A DNA stretch of 64,000 nt from assembly GCA_019916065.1 (NCBI GenBank), contig CM034239.1, positions 30,838,419 to 30,902,418 of the forward strand, in the 5' to 3' direction. The translations under genes were made by a program, and so were the position numbers. The stretch's first letter is position 1; every line of letters begins with the position of its first letter. Below the pieces are notes generated by a model that saw only the letters and a list, made by a program, of their open reading frames with translations, searched no databases and was not told the origin of the DNA. The stretch comes from Vitellaria paradoxa (taxonomy: Eukaryota > Streptophyta > Magnoliopsida > Ericales > Sapotaceae). Below are positions 23,055 to 42,227 of this stretch, one piece after another.

Positions 23055-24161
23055 TATTTGGTATCAACTCTAATTTAAATTATCTGAGAGCTACAAATGC
23101 TATATTTAAAATATAAATTTATATGAGAAAATAAAAATAAAGGAAATATAAAATTATTAATTTGTGTAATTTTTATATACTAAACAAAATTCAAATTAAA
23201 ATTTTAAAATATTTACTTGTTTTAATCCCATATTTAACTTAATTTCATTTTACATCTTTATCATTTTCTTTTATTTAGTTTTATTTTATTTTTCACTTTA
23301 CCCAAAGGCATTTGTGTGCTTTTCTATCTAACCGTTGTGTTGTCATATAATTGTATAGTTAGAAAGAAAAATGTGGTTGTGTTATGGTTAGTTTAGAGCA
23401 CCTAAATTAATCGCACAATAGCCAATGAAGGAAACATAATATTTTTTTATAAAAATAAATAATGAAAAATATAATTTTTGATAGAAATAAATAGAGAATA
23501 TGAATTAACTCGATCATAATTAGTTTGGCAAAATAATTACACACAAAAAAGAAAAATAATAAATACCGTAAAAAAAAGAATAACAAAAGAGTAGTATAAC
23601 AAAAAATTAAAAAAAAAATATTTACGTTGAAATAATTAACTAATTTTTTAAGTGCTTCAAGTCCAGTTGCTACGTCTCCAAAATTCTTTATGCCTTTTCA
23701 AAGGAATCAAATGTAGAAACGAAATTAACCTAGTGTTAGATCTTTGTTTTGTAGCAATAAATAATTGCACTAGTAAGAAAAAAAAAATTACCCTTTTTCT
23801 AGTTTTGCAAGAAGTAAAATTTTAATTAATTTGGTCATATAAAGTATCAAGGATAATGTATTAACTAAAAACACAATAGTAAAAAGAAATGTTATTTTTA
23901 ATCATTTTACTCAAGTGAATAATTATTCTTTAAAATAGGTTTTTAATTCTCCCTTATACATGAGTGAACATTTTGATAACTCCATTTTTTTTTTAATTTT
24001 ATATAGAGATTGCGAATAAAAAAAAATTCATAATATCCATAGGTTTATTTCTATCGTACATCTTGTGGTCAATTATTTTTTTATTATGGGATGGGATCAG
24101 AGGCAGGCGATTGGATTCCCAATCCGCGCGACTCGCTTGCCTCATTCAATGGTTAGAAAAT
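23055..24161. other. Non-coding, AT-rich
   Basis: Right flank of the Tat element. No gene or recognisable repeat apart from A-runs. A short less AT-rich patch at 24085-24150 (GATTCCCAATCCGCGCGACTC) could be a repeat fragment. Confidence 0.4.
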
Positions 24162-24164
24162 TAA

Positions 24165-24321
24165 GGGGGTGTTTGGTTGGAAAAAAGTTGATAAAAAAGT
24201 ACAGAAAAAGTACAAAGATTTGATGTAAAGGTGATATGTGGTAAAATTTAATTGAAAAAAAATATAAATTTTTTGTAACTTTTGGTAAGTTTTGGTATTT
24301 AGTTGGTGGCCAAACAGCCCC
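24165..24321. mobile_element. Tourist-like MITE
   Basis: 157 bp. Left end GGGGGTGTTTGGTTGG; right end is its near inverse (GGCCAAACAGCCCC). Flanked by TAA on both sides (24162-24164 and 24322-24324), the 3-bp duplication typical of PIF/Harbinger-derived MITEs. Confidence 0.8.
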
Positions 24322-24461
24322 TAAAAATAATTGCTCTCATAATTCTTTATTAAAGTTAAAAATTACGAATATTTCATAAATTTTAAATACAGACTTTTAT
24401 TCCTCTTATTCTGTAAATTAAAGTAAAAAAATAAAAATAAATAAAATAAAAGCTTTGGCTT

Positions 24462-24592
24462 TGGATAATATGGTCAAGGGGCTCTTTTGTACTTCGCCCG
24501 GTGCGAGCGTGGCCTATAAATCAGTGACTAAGAGTCTCTCCTACCCGCTCATAACTCGAGTTCGAGTCTTCTCCCTCCCCTTATAAAAAAAA
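24462..24592 (+). mobile_element. tRNA-derived SINE
   Basis: Compact unit with an A-box-like GTGGCCTATAAATCAGTGAC and a B-box GAGTTCGAGTC at about 24560, then a C/T-rich segment and an A-run near 24585. Left boundary approximate; no clear target duplication. Confidence 0.6.
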
Positions 24593-26030
24593 ACTTTATC
24601 TTTCAATAAAAAAATAAAAAAATTTACTTTTAAACTTTATGAATAGATAATTTTTATGTTTTTATTTAAAATTTTAATACTATCCATAGCTTCACTGTCA
24701 CTTTAGTATTTGATATATGAATGTAAATTTTATAAATTAAAATAGTGTTAGTAATTTTTACTTTTAGTGCAAAAAACATAAAAATAATAACATTTTAACA
24801 GAAAATTAACTTGAGTCTACTTCATATGCTATAACAAATAGGGATGTTTATTTAAAAAAATAATATAATTTTATATCTAATTTCATATATCATATAATAT
24901 TATTTATGATATCTTGAATAAATTCCCTGTGCAAAGGAATACCCTATCTTACCAAAGTTAAAAAACAAAAAATATGTTTCTTTTGTCCTCCTTGAGATTC
25001 CATAAAGTGTCTCTAAAATAATTGAACAACCCTTATATTTAACCTTTATTTACTTTTATTTGGGAGGAGGTGAATGAAAGTGAAAGAAAATAAATAAAAG
25101 AAGTTGAAAATTTTTATATTATGTAGCAGAAGATGAATTGAAGAGAAAGAGAGTAAATGGAGTTAATTCATTTACCTCAATTTACCTATATTAACCAATT
25201 TTCTTTCTCTCGAAGTTTACGAGAGAATGAGTGGAAAAAAATTTTAAAATAATGTTTTTTTTTTCTATTTTGATCTTAGTATTTTTTATTATTTTCATAA
25301 AATATCTCAAAAAATAAATATATTTTCAAAGGTATAATGACGTTTTTTTAACTATATTTTTACTCTTTCTTCCGTTTCCTTCCCCATTTCTCTAAAACAA
25401 ACAAAATCATTAACTTCCATTTCTTTTTCCTTCTAATCCCACTCTTTCTGACAAAATCTTAGCGGAGCAATGTTTATCCTTTTAAAAATTTTTAATAGAA
25501 TATATTTTTTCCTACTTTATTCATTTTTAACGAAAAATAATAAAAAATTTTGATTTTTTTCTTCCAAATCATATCTCCACATACGGAATACTCGAAAGCC
25601 CATGTTTGATTCTCAGATTATTTTGGAGGATTGGATAAATAATTTATCATTTTTTATCAAATTGATTTTAATTTTATATTTGGTTACAATATATTAAAAC
25701 TCTAAATTAGACTATTTATATTTCAAAATAAGGATAAGTAATACTATAGAGAGATGGTATTACATATCCTTACCATTAGATTTGTTTCCAGTCAAAATCT
25801 AAAGATCCAAATTAATTTGTCACATCTCATATCAGATCATATCTTTTATCTCTTTTTATATATCTCAACGATCGAACATTATAAAAATAATTTTACATAA
25901 AAAATTAATTCTATATTATATCAAATCCTACATATTATATTATGTTATTATTTATACCTATCATTCAATTATTCTAATAAAACATAGTAAAGCTTCATTT
26001 GGAGGAGCAAAAAAGAGTAAACAAACACTA
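24593..26030. other. Non-coding, AT-rich
   Basis: No gene seen. Around 25050-25230 there is a purine-rich stretch of GAAAGTGAAAG type followed by a roughly inverted pyrimidine-rich part, probably an old inverted-repeat element without clear ends. Confidence 0.4.
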
Positions 26031-26038
26031 ACTTTTAG

Positions 26039-26977
26039 GTGCCGTTTGACAACGCTGTCATTTTTCTGTTTACGTTTATATGTTTATACTTTTTGTTTTT
26101 TATTTTTTGTTGTCGTTTTTTTTTTTTTCTGAAATGAAAACTAAAACTGTGTTTGGGAATACAATTCTGTTTACAATTATTAATTTTTTATTTTCATAAA
26201 ATATTTAATTTTATTAGTTTTTTATAAATTAATTGAATTTAATAAATACATTTTACATTAATTTAATTTAATTATATTATTTATTAAAAATAATTGAATA
26301 AAATATAAATATTATATCATTTAATCCAGTGAATATAAAATATATTAATTATAATTAATTATATTAGTGATTAAAAATAATTAAATAAAATATATTTCAT
26401 AATAATTTAAATAATTTAATTACGATATTTATTAGAAATAATTTAATAAAATATAATTCATATTAAATGAATTAAATTAATTTAATTATGATATTTATTA
26501 AAAATAATTTAATAAAATATATTTATATTAATTAAATTATTTATTAAAATAAATTAATATATTTTATTTTATTATTTATTAAAAATAATTTAATAATAAA
26601 TATTTCTTATTAATTAAATTCGCTAATTTAATTTAATTATTTATTAGAAATAAATTAATAATAGATATTACATATTAATTTATTTATATTGTTTATTAAA
26701 ATAATTTTAGTTTAATAAATTATTTGAATAAAATAATTTATTTTAATATGATGTAATAAAAATGGATAAAGTATTAGAATTGACAAAATGTTTATAACAG
26801 AAAAGAAAACGTAGAGTGAAAACACATTTTTTCTGCTTACGTTTTTCTATTTAAGTTTTTATTTTTTTGAAAACCAAAAAAATATAAATAGATTTAACAA
26901 ACATATTTCTGTTGCCAGTTTACAAAATTTTAAAAATATAAATAGAAAAACAAAAAACGAAAACGTTACCAAACGGC
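26039..26977. mobile_element. Long AT-rich inverted-repeat element
   Basis: The left end GTGCCGTTTGACAACG and right end CGTTACCAAACGGC form an inverted repeat that continues with TTTCTGTTT-like text. TTTTAG flanks both sides (26033-26038 and 26979-26984), allowing up to an 8-bp duplication with mismatches (hAT-like). The interior is almost pure A/T with repeated TAAATTATTTATTAAAAATA words and no reading frame. A shorter relative lies at 49297-49613. Confidence 0.7.
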
Positions 26978-26984
26978 GTTTTAG

Positions 26985-27739
26985 TATATTAGTTGTTTGG
27001 TAAAACATAAAAATTATCAAATTTTTTTGAGTTGACAATTATCAAAATATTAACTTTTGCTAAGTTTGCGAGAAATAATAATAGTTTTTTATTTTAACCT
27101 AACTCAAAAGTTATCATGTTAGCATTTTTTTTAAATTGAATATGCATATTTATTGAATTTTGGATTTAATAAAATTAGTTGAATCTAAGTTTAAAATTGA
27201 AACATATAAGATAGATCCAATAAAAAAATGATTCATTTTAACTGAGTTTCTGTACCATATGGTTGAACGGTAAATTGTGTGAGTTTAAGAAACTCATTGT
27301 GAGCCTTTTATAGGACCATCAATGTGGTAATATAAATATATAGTTAAATCACCTTTCCATTCTAAACAGACAGTATTTTATTCATAAAAAGTCGTTATAT
27401 AGATTTAGGATATAAAAATAAAAATTCATAACAGACAAGATTGGTTTTAATCTTGGATTTCTCTTCCATTCTCATTTAAGAATTATAGAAGAAACGAGAT
27501 TTCACTAAATTAAATATATTTTGACGTTCTTAATTTCGTACAGACATTTATTGTAATTTTTACATACTAAACACCTACAATTTAACAAAAATTATTAAAA
27601 AATTTTATTTATTTTATCTAATACCTAAAAATTACTAAAAATATTAAAATTTTTCATTTATTTTATTAAATACATAAAATATTTTATCCGATAATTTAAA
27701 AAAAATTACTAAAAATTTGTCTCCAAATCAAAGAAGATA
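26985..27739. other. Non-coding, AT-rich
   Basis: Holds MITE-like AAAATTACTAAAAAT words near 27580-27720, but no clean ends and no gene. Confidence 0.4.
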
Positions 27740-27752
27740 AAGTAGATTTTTT

Positions 27753-27926
27753 GTGATATATTCAAGTCGCAGATTCGATTCTCATATAAAGCGGCCATGA
27801 TTTAAGTGGGAGGTCATGACGATGAGTTACTGCGCTAGTTACCCGAGGGTTTGTATCTCGCCCGAGGGTTTGTATCTCAGTGACTAAAACACTAGTGATT
27901 TTCTCTGTTTCCGAAAAAAAAAAAAA
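27753..27926 (+). mobile_element. SINE just upstream of the ARF-GAP gene
   Basis: A tRNA-like B-box (GCAGATTCGATTCTC) lies near 27765-27780, and the element ends in a 15-base A-run. It is flanked by AAGTAGATTTTTT (27740-27752) and AAGTGGATTTCTC (27927-27939), an imperfect target duplication. A 19-bp unit (CCCGAGGGTTTGTATCTCG) is tandemly duplicated at 27842-27878. Confidence 0.65.
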
Positions 27927-27939
27927 AAGTGGATTTCTC

Positions 27940-28258
27940 GCATTACAGTGGTTCCCGATCGGAAGTCAAAAAACGCAAATCAATGTAGCGGTGCGAGAGT
28001 GCCAGCCAAACTCCACCAACGAAGTCTCACACGTGCGAGCCGGTGGCGAAGAGAGAGAACAAAAGTCAAGAAGACGCTGTTTCATTCGTTACCTTCTCTT
28101 CATTTTCTTTGTATAGTCGTACAATCAGACGGTCCAAAGAGAGAGACGGGAGAGAGACCAGCCACCGTTCTTCGTCTTCCCCCCCCCCTCTCCCTATCTC
28201 TCCCCCAAAGTTCGCCCTTGGCAATTGCTTCAATTCTTTGGGCGCATCAATCGTCACC
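27940..28258 (+). promoter_or_regulatory. Promoter and 5' UTR of the ARF-GAP gene
   Basis: Base composition changes sharply to GC-rich here. A G-box CACGTG lies at 28030-28035. No TATA box is evident, as is common for housekeeping genes. A C/T-rich tract (about 28155-28210) looks like leader sequence. The start of transcription cannot be fixed from sequence alone. Confidence 0.5.
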
Positions 28259-35741
<7,483 letters not shown>

Positions 35742-36050
35742 GCTGCTGTCGACGGGTAAGCCATATTCCGGCTTTGGTCATTGCACGCTGGAGGAATACA
35801 TATATAGGAAATCTAGCATTTTGATCCATAAGAGAAAAAAAAAGAAAAAAAAAAAAATTCTAGCTTTCTGGAGGATCTTCTTCCTGTGTGTAAACAATTT
35901 GTAGGGTAGGCATTTTTTGGCCTTTTTTTTTGTTAATTTTAATTTCATTTTGTTCTCTATCCTATTTTTCGACTGTGAGTTGTTGCTTCATAATAATTAG
36001 TCGGGTTTAGATTGATTGATAATAATTGTTTCTATTGTTTGGATGAATTG
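35742..36050 (+). terminator. 3' UTR and polyadenylation region of the ARF-GAP gene
   Basis: T-rich sequence after the TGA with candidate near-upstream elements (ATAATAATTAG near 35990 and GATAATAATTG near 36020). The cleavage site cannot be placed exactly. Confidence 0.4.
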
Positions 36051-36615
36051 TGACACCATAGAAAAAATGATAATTCATATTTTTGGATGAGATGAGTTTG
36101 CTGTGGAAAAGAAATCTGAAAGGAAAAAAAATATGAAATTAAAGGGTAAATTAAACGAAACTCTCCTGGATGTTTGGCTTAAATGCTAACACTCTGTTTA
36201 AAAACATTCGAGTATTAGAATTGATTTCATTTTAAAATAAGTAACTGATTTAATCCTGTAATATGTTTAAATGGATTTAATGACTCATTAAGGTTTATAA
36301 TTTTAGCATTATATCATCTCACTATAAAAATATTTTTAATTCATTTAAGTTATATATGTATATATATTAATCGAAGGGTAAAGAATGCATATTTATTATG
36401 TAAATATTTTGATGGCATTTGAACTCCAATTGATGGTTGGAGTACACTGTTTTTAAAACTTGTAAAGGGGGTGTTATTATAATATTAAAATAGTTTAGGA
36501 TCTGTTTGTATTTAGTCAAATATTTAAGGAACGTTCGTTTGATTTATTTCTAAGATAAAATAGAAAAAATAATTAAATTTGAAACGAATTGGGATTTATT
36601 TATATTCAGTCAAAT
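36051..36615. other. Non-coding, AT-rich
   Basis: No gene seen. The end (36500-36600) has diverged versions of the ATTCAGTCAAAT-TATAGGGAATGTTC text that is tandemly duplicated next. Confidence 0.4.
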
Positions 36616-36754
36616 GTATAGGGAATGTTCAGTTAAATAATGTAAAAATTAAATTAAAAAATAAAATTTATTTTATTTTTAATTGTATAGGGAATGTTCA
36701 GTTAAATAATGTAAAAAGTAAATTAAAAAAATAAAACTTATTTTATTTTTAATT
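36616..36754 (+). repeat. 69-bp tandem duplication
   Basis: Units start with GTATAGGGAATGTTCAG at 36616 and 36685 and are nearly identical, so the duplication is recent compared with its surroundings. Confidence 0.9.
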
Positions 36755-36925
36755 GTATTTATGTGAAGAAATTATAAAAAAAAAAAAAAAAAACAATCTT
36801 TGTATTGATTGATTATAATATAAAGACTAGTATATACAAGGAACTTTATTTATCGCATTTTATAACGTAACAAGTTAAGAAGGAAAATTAAAGTTCTTGG
36901 TTTAGTTGTCATTTAACCAGTTTTA

Positions 36926-37048
36926 GGTGTTTGATTTATACTAAATTTTACTAAAAGTTACAAAAAGTTATTAAGTTTTTTCAATCAAATTTCGTTATGT
37001 ATCACTTTTACATTAATTTTTTTATATTTTTTTGTCATTCAAACACGT
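36926..37048. mobile_element. Short MITE-like element
   Basis: Starts AGGTGTTTGATTTATAC and ends CATTCAAACACGT. The inside holds the TTTCG-TATGTATCACTTTTACAT segment seen in other MITEs of the window. Confidence 0.55.
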
Positions 37049-37109
37049 AAAAGTAATGGGAAAAAGAAAATGCATAGTATGTTTCGGAGTGTGTATTTCA
37101 AAAATTAGG

Positions 37110-37335
37110 CACCGTTTAAGCAATTAAAGATTTTCTCAATTTCTGATTATTCAAATTTTTTAATTTTTTCTAAAATGATTAAATTTATTTTCTTATATTT
37201 TAAATTTCTTTTAAATTATAAAGGATAAAAATATTAAATTAATAAAAAATTAAAAAACTAGTTAATAAAAATTTTATTTTTTTCTTAAAAAAAATACAAA
37301 AAAAGTTAATTTTTCTTCTCAAATTAACCTTAATT
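37110..37335. mobile_element. MITE, uninterrupted relative of 11300-11875
   Basis: Begins GGCACCGTTTAAGCAATTAAA. Its middle matches both halves of the SINE-interrupted element near 11.4 kb and the piece at 37850-38070. Confidence 0.55.
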
Positions 37336-37494
37336 CTACTTTAGTTGTTTACTTCTTTCTTATTATTTTTGGAGTAAATTACTTATATCTCCTTTGATGT
37401 TACTGTAATCCCCACCCTAAGGTTTAAGATGTTACATCCCCACCCTTGTCAAAGTTTGACTTAACATACCAACGTGAAATTGATTTAATGACAT

Positions 37495-37835
37495 TTCTAC
37501 CTCCGCTGCATTTGGAGTAGTTAAGTTGGTTCGGATGACGGGCCGAAGGGCTTGGGATCGATAGGTCCCGGGTGCAACTCCTCTCCAGAGATAATCCTTC
37601 CTTTAATTGTGGAGGGCCATTCTAACAGCCTATGCAGTTGAGCCGATTAGCCAGGGCTTGCCTAGGCTGGTTTACCTCCTTGTGATTCTTTGCTAGCTAG
37701 AGCCACGAGGCGGGTTTCACCCAGTGTGCATCCATGGATAGCGGCTACGGGTTTCTCCCCGACCCTAGAAATGATAAGCCTTTCTGGGGAGGTTCTTAAC
37801 TTTTTATTTTTTATTATTATTATTATTTGCAATGG
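37495..37835 (+). mobile_element. tRNA-derived SINE with (TTA)n tail
   Basis: Head with an A-box-like TAGTTAAGTTGGTTCGGATG and B-box GGTCCCGGGTGCAACTCC near 37565-37582, a GC-richer body, and a tail of T and TTA repeats near 37800-37830. The adjacent sequence at 37850-38070 belongs to the MITE family above, so the SINE seems to lie in or next to it. No exact target duplication found. Confidence 0.65.
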
Positions 37836-37849
37836 TCAAATTTTATCTT

Positions 37850-38070
37850 TTTATATCTTAATTTATTTTAAATTATAAAAAACAAAAATGTCATATTGAC
37901 AAAAGTTAAAAAGTTAACTATTAAAAAATTAATTTTTTATAATTAATTTCGTTCAAACCATAAAAAATAAGTTCTTTCAAACCATAAAAAATTAATTTTT
38001 TAATAATTAACAAATAGCTAATTAAAAATAAGTTAACGTATTTGTTTTACAAATTAAACCTAAAATCTTT
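37850..38070. repeat. MITE fragment, related to 11300 and 37110
   Basis: Shows the AAATTATAAAAAACAAAAAT and ATTGACAAAAGTTAAAAAGTT segments found in the related elements; contains a small internal duplication of TCAAACCATAAAAAAT. Confidence 0.5.
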
Positions 38071-38142
38071 TAAGCTGGAGTTGATTGGTGAAATATTATT
38101 AAATTTACTCTCAATTTATTTTGCTTTTAATTAAGCAGGTCC

Positions 38143-38285
38143 GTCCGGTAAAATGAAAAATATTAAAAATTTGAAAAATTTTTTAAAATTATTAAAAATT
38201 ATTACTTTCTATCTTACCATATTAATTATAAACTTATAAATTATTTTCAATTATCCCACTTTTTACTTTTCTAAACGCTGCTCCG
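38143..38285. mobile_element. MITE, GATAAAATGAGA family
   Basis: Related to 43064-43215 and 51038-51178. Ends with inverted CCGTCCGGTAAAATG and TTACTTTTCTAAACGCTG; the middle holds CTTATAAATTATTT. Confidence 0.5.
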
Positions 38286-38951
38286 ATTACTTAAAAGTTC
38301 TAGGTTAAAAGTTGGCAGCATTGTCAACGAATTCCGAAAATCATTGTTACCTAAAACTTGGCAGCATTCTCAACCAACGGCAAACTCAATAATTCACCCT
38401 ACGTGGCTTCTTTTTAATTCTTACACCTCGTTTGGAATCATTAATTTGGTAAAATTTAATTTTATTGGATAAAAATTTTCATCAACTTTTATATTTAAAA
38501 CTAAAATAAATTTTATAAATTAGAATTAATTTCATTTCATAATTTAAATTTAAAATTTTTAAATCATTTGAAATTCAATCTTAAATAGTAGAATTTAATA
38601 AAAATTTATAATTTTCTTAAACCATTTAAAAAGTGAACAAATTTATTCTCATTTATAATATTTTTTGTTAACATAATTAAATTTAGTATTTTTCTTAAAT
38701 CAAATCAAATCAATTCTTAAATTTAAAATATATTTCAAATATAAAATTTTATTTATTAAATAAAATCAAATTAATTTTTTATTTTAAAATCAAATCAATT
38801 ATAACATAGCAATATTTTTGAATGAAGTATTATAGATTTCAAACTGTTAGTATACAATTACAAGCCAAACTCACAAACCCCTAAACGCTACAGCTGCCAT
38901 AGCGATGATTCCACCCTTGTCTCACTCTGTGATAAGCCCTGTAGAGTTGAC
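38286..38951. other. Non-coding, AT-rich
   Basis: Contains a near-duplicate phrase (AAACTTGGCAGCATTCTCAAC versus AAAGTTGGCAGCATTGTCAAC at about 38310 and 38355) and AT-rich inverted-repeat-like stretches. No gene. Confidence 0.4.
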
Positions 38952-39113
38952 TTTTGGAATTAAATAAAACAATATAAAATTTTATAAATTTTTATAAATA
39001 TGAATTACAAAATTGTAAAATTAAAATTTCTTACTCACTGTACAAAATACGAAACATTAACTTTTACGATTTTATATAATTTTATACAACTTTAAATACA
39101 CCCAGAATACAAT
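38952..39113. mobile_element. MITE, TTTGGAATTAAATAAAA family
   Basis: Inverted ends (TTTTGGAATTAAATAAAAC and TATACAACTTTAAATACACC) around TACAAAATACGA-ACATTAAC. Close relatives lie at 40018-40175 and 53480-53648. Confidence 0.65.
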
Positions 39114-39172
39114 GCTAGATTGCATCTTCTCATTTTCAATTTTATCCTTGTGGCTGGCATAATAGCACTTAA

Positions 39173-39495
39173 GAGTTGTTTGGAGGCTCAATTTTTATTT
39201 TAATAATTTTTAACAAAAAATTATTAGTTATAATTTTTGATATATTTAATAAAATAAATAGTAATTTTTACTAATTTTTAATAATTTTTTGTAATTTTTA
39301 GGTATTTGATAAAATTTTTAGTAACTTTTAATAATTTTTAGTAACTTTTGATAATTTTAAACAATTTTTAGTAATTTTTAAGTTGAAAAATTACTATAGC
39401 AGAATATAAAAATAATAAAAATTGGTGATTTATCAAACACTCAAAAATTAAAAATTAATAATTTTTTACTAAAAATTTTGTTACGAAGCGCAATC
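39173..39495. mobile_element. MITE with TAA target duplication
   Basis: Left end GAGTTGTTTGGAGGCTC; right end inverted and more diverged. TAA flanks both sides (39170-39172 and 39496-39498). The interior is made of AATTTTTAGTAACTTTT words. Confidence 0.65.
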
Positions 39496-40017
39496 TAAAA
39501 CTCCATATTCCACAGCTAAATCACTTTTCCCATCGACCCACAACCCTACATCCTATGCCATACTCCCAAGTGTAAACCACACTCCCACCAAACCCCCCAC
39601 CCAAAAAATGAATAAAATTGAGAAAAAAAAATGTAGCTTCCATGCGGGGCACGACGATCATTCATCAATAGTAACCTTTGAACGCAAAAGTCTCATCGTA
39701 GGTGATAGGGGTAGCAATGGAAATAATATATGAGAATATTTACATTTCATCAAAAATTTATCGTCACGTATCTGGTTTGATGAATTTATAATTAAAATTT
39801 GGATAAATTTGAAATTTATTTGTAAGACATTCAATACTCACTATAAATTATCTATTTATTCTAATAGAATATTTAGTCCTTATAATATAAAAATATTCAT
39901 TTAATATAACATGATATTATATAATAGAGAAAAAATTCATTAACCTTTAATACAAAAAATAAATATATTCTTGAGTCTACATGTCAAAACAATCACAACT
40001 CTCTCAGCGAGAATGGA
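39496..40017. other. Non-coding, AT-rich
   Basis: No gene seen. A C/A-rich patch at 39525-39600 (CCACACTCCCACCAAACCCC) stands out but has no recognisable function. Confidence 0.4.
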
Positions 40018-40175
40018 TCCGTTTGGAATTAAAATAAAATACTATAAAATTCTACAAATTTTTACAAATACGAATTACGAGATAATAAATTTAAATTTTT
40101 CACTCACTATATAAAATATGAGATATTAACTTTTTTAATTTTATATAATTTTATATAACTTCAAATACACCCAAA
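40018..40175. mobile_element. MITE, TTTGGAATTAAATAAAA family
   Basis: Same family as 38952-39113: GTTTGGAATTAAAATAAA at the left, ATAACTTCAAATACACCC at the right, with ATATGAGATATTAAC in the middle. Confidence 0.65.
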
Positions 40176-40761
40176 TAGAGAGGGGAATCTAGGGCTCTAG
40201 ACAAGAAAGTCAACTATCAATAATCCAAGCAAAGTCTCCTCCCGTAAAATATTTTATTGATTACCAAGCAAATAAGGTCCCATGTTCACTTCTAAATTAT
40301 AAAATTCGACACATTTATTTGTCCTACGTCCGTAAACTACCAAATATTTTCGTGCCTTGTCTCGTATAAAAGTAAGGCCTACCAAGCATGTGTTTCAGAA
40401 TTGAATTATGAAGTGTCTTGGCCTCTTTAGTAAATTTTATTAATATTAATTAATCACTCATACTGGACTTTTTTAATTAATCTTTAAAATGGCCTTCCTT
40501 AAGTTATTTTTGTTTTGGGGTTTTTGGAGGCCGATCACTCTTTATAGGCTTATAAGGATTTTAGTGATACTAAGAAAACTTGTTTGTGAATAAGCCACAC
40601 TTGCAACAAAAAGACAAAAAATGACATCACGCGTTTTCAATACATTTTGAAACTGCCAGTTTTATCTGAACACTCGTAACTTCTGCAACTTTCCATCTTC
40701 GTCACAAACAAATTCAAAACCAATTTTTGAAACATAATCAAAATAGATTTAAATGTATATT
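40176..40761. other. Non-coding
   Basis: No gene or clear repeat found between the MITE and the tandem array. Confidence 0.4.
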
Positions 40762-41794
40762 CAATACTATTTTTACAAGAGCATACATTTATACGAAATG
40801 GTACCATTAGAAACAGTACCGGTACTGTTTTTATCGATACTGTCAGTCATACGTTGCATATGTGACTTCTTTTTGTGTTTCATAGTACTGTTTGCATACT
40901 AGACACATTTGGTACTATTTTTGCAAGAGCATACATCTTATACAAAATAGTACCGCATGCATGTGGTACTCTCGGCCATGTGGTACTGTCAGTCATATAT
41001 TGGATATGTGACTTCTTTTTGTGTTTCATGGTGCTATTTGCATACTAAACACATTCAATACTATTTTTACAAAAGCATGCATCTTATACAAAACAGTACT
41101 GCACGCATGTAATACTCTCAACCATGTGGTGCTATCAGACATACGTTGCATATGTGACTTCTTCTTGTGTTTCATAGTACTGTTTGCATACTAGATACAT
41201 TCGATACTGTTTTTGCAATAGCATACATCTTATACAAAACAGTACTGCACGCATGTGATACTCTCGACCATGTGATACTGTTAGCCATATATTGGATATG
41301 TTACTTTTTTTTGTGTTTCATGGTGCTGTTTGCATATTAGACACATTCAATACTATTTTTGTTAGAGCGTGCATTTTATACAAAACAGTACCGCACGCAT
41401 GTGGTACTCTTGGCCATGTAGTACTATCAGCCATACGTTGGATATGTGACTTCTTTTTATGTTTCATGATGCTATTTATATACTAGATATATTCGGTACT
41501 ATTTTTACAAGAGCATGCTTCTTATACAAAACAGTACCACACGCATGTGGTACTATCGGTTATGTGATACTGTCAGCTATACATTAGATATGTGACTTTT
41601 TTTTTTATGTTTCATGGTACTGTTTGTATACTAGACACATTCGATACTATTTTTGTAAGAGCATGCATCTTATACAAAACAATACCGCATGCATGTAATA
41701 CTCTCAGCCACGTGGTCCTGTGTTTATATGAGTATGCATTTTATTCGGTACTATTTTTACAAGATCATACATTTATACGAAACAGTACCAGTAC
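40762..41794 (+). repeat. 146-bp tandem array, about 6.5 copies
   Basis: The landmark TGTGACTTCT (or variant) occurs at 40861, 41007, 41153, 41299, 41445 and 41591, a constant 146-bp step. Each unit also has GCATACTAGACACATT, TTATACAAAACAGTACCGC and CATGTGGTACTCTC. Units 1 and 3 share CATAGTACTG and ATATTGG; units 2 and 4 share CATGGTGCT and ACGTTG, so the array has a 292-bp dimer substructure. Partial units close both ends. The open stretches at 41292-41486 and 41592-41831 are by-products of the repeat. Confidence 0.95.
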
Positions 41795-42227
41795 ACAAAT
41801 TTGTATATATTCCTTCTTTGACCGACATTAATATTAGTCGATGCTCGTTCAAATTAATGATATATCATATCTTCATGCGATTTATAAAGAAGGAAAACAA
41901 AAACGAAAGAAGCGTGATTTTTGGTTAGCGAGATTTCCGACAACTCTCGTCTAACTTAACTATAGAAATAAAAGGTATTCTTGGTATATTAAAAATTATA
42001 TTTAAAACAAACTCGTGGAACCCACTCAAAAGTGTGACCTATTCACAAAACTTTATACACAAATATGACTTAAAAGTAATAATTTTTTTGGAGTGACTAA
42101 TACACTTAAAAGATTGCAAAGTATGACTTAAACACAATTTTCTATTTTGTTTTTTTATCAAACTTGTTAAGACCTAATGATTAAGCATGATAACAACTTA
42201 TGTGGAAGCTTATAAGCTCGCGGTTAA
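41795..42227. other. Non-coding
   Basis: No gene or recognised repeat. Confidence 0.4.

Noticed and set aside
40762..41794. CRISPR-like array
   Set aside because: Units are contiguous without unique spacers, and the genome is a plant nuclear one.
41292..41831. Open stretches in the 146-bp array
   Set aside because: They repeat with the tandem unit and have no codon bias or homology.
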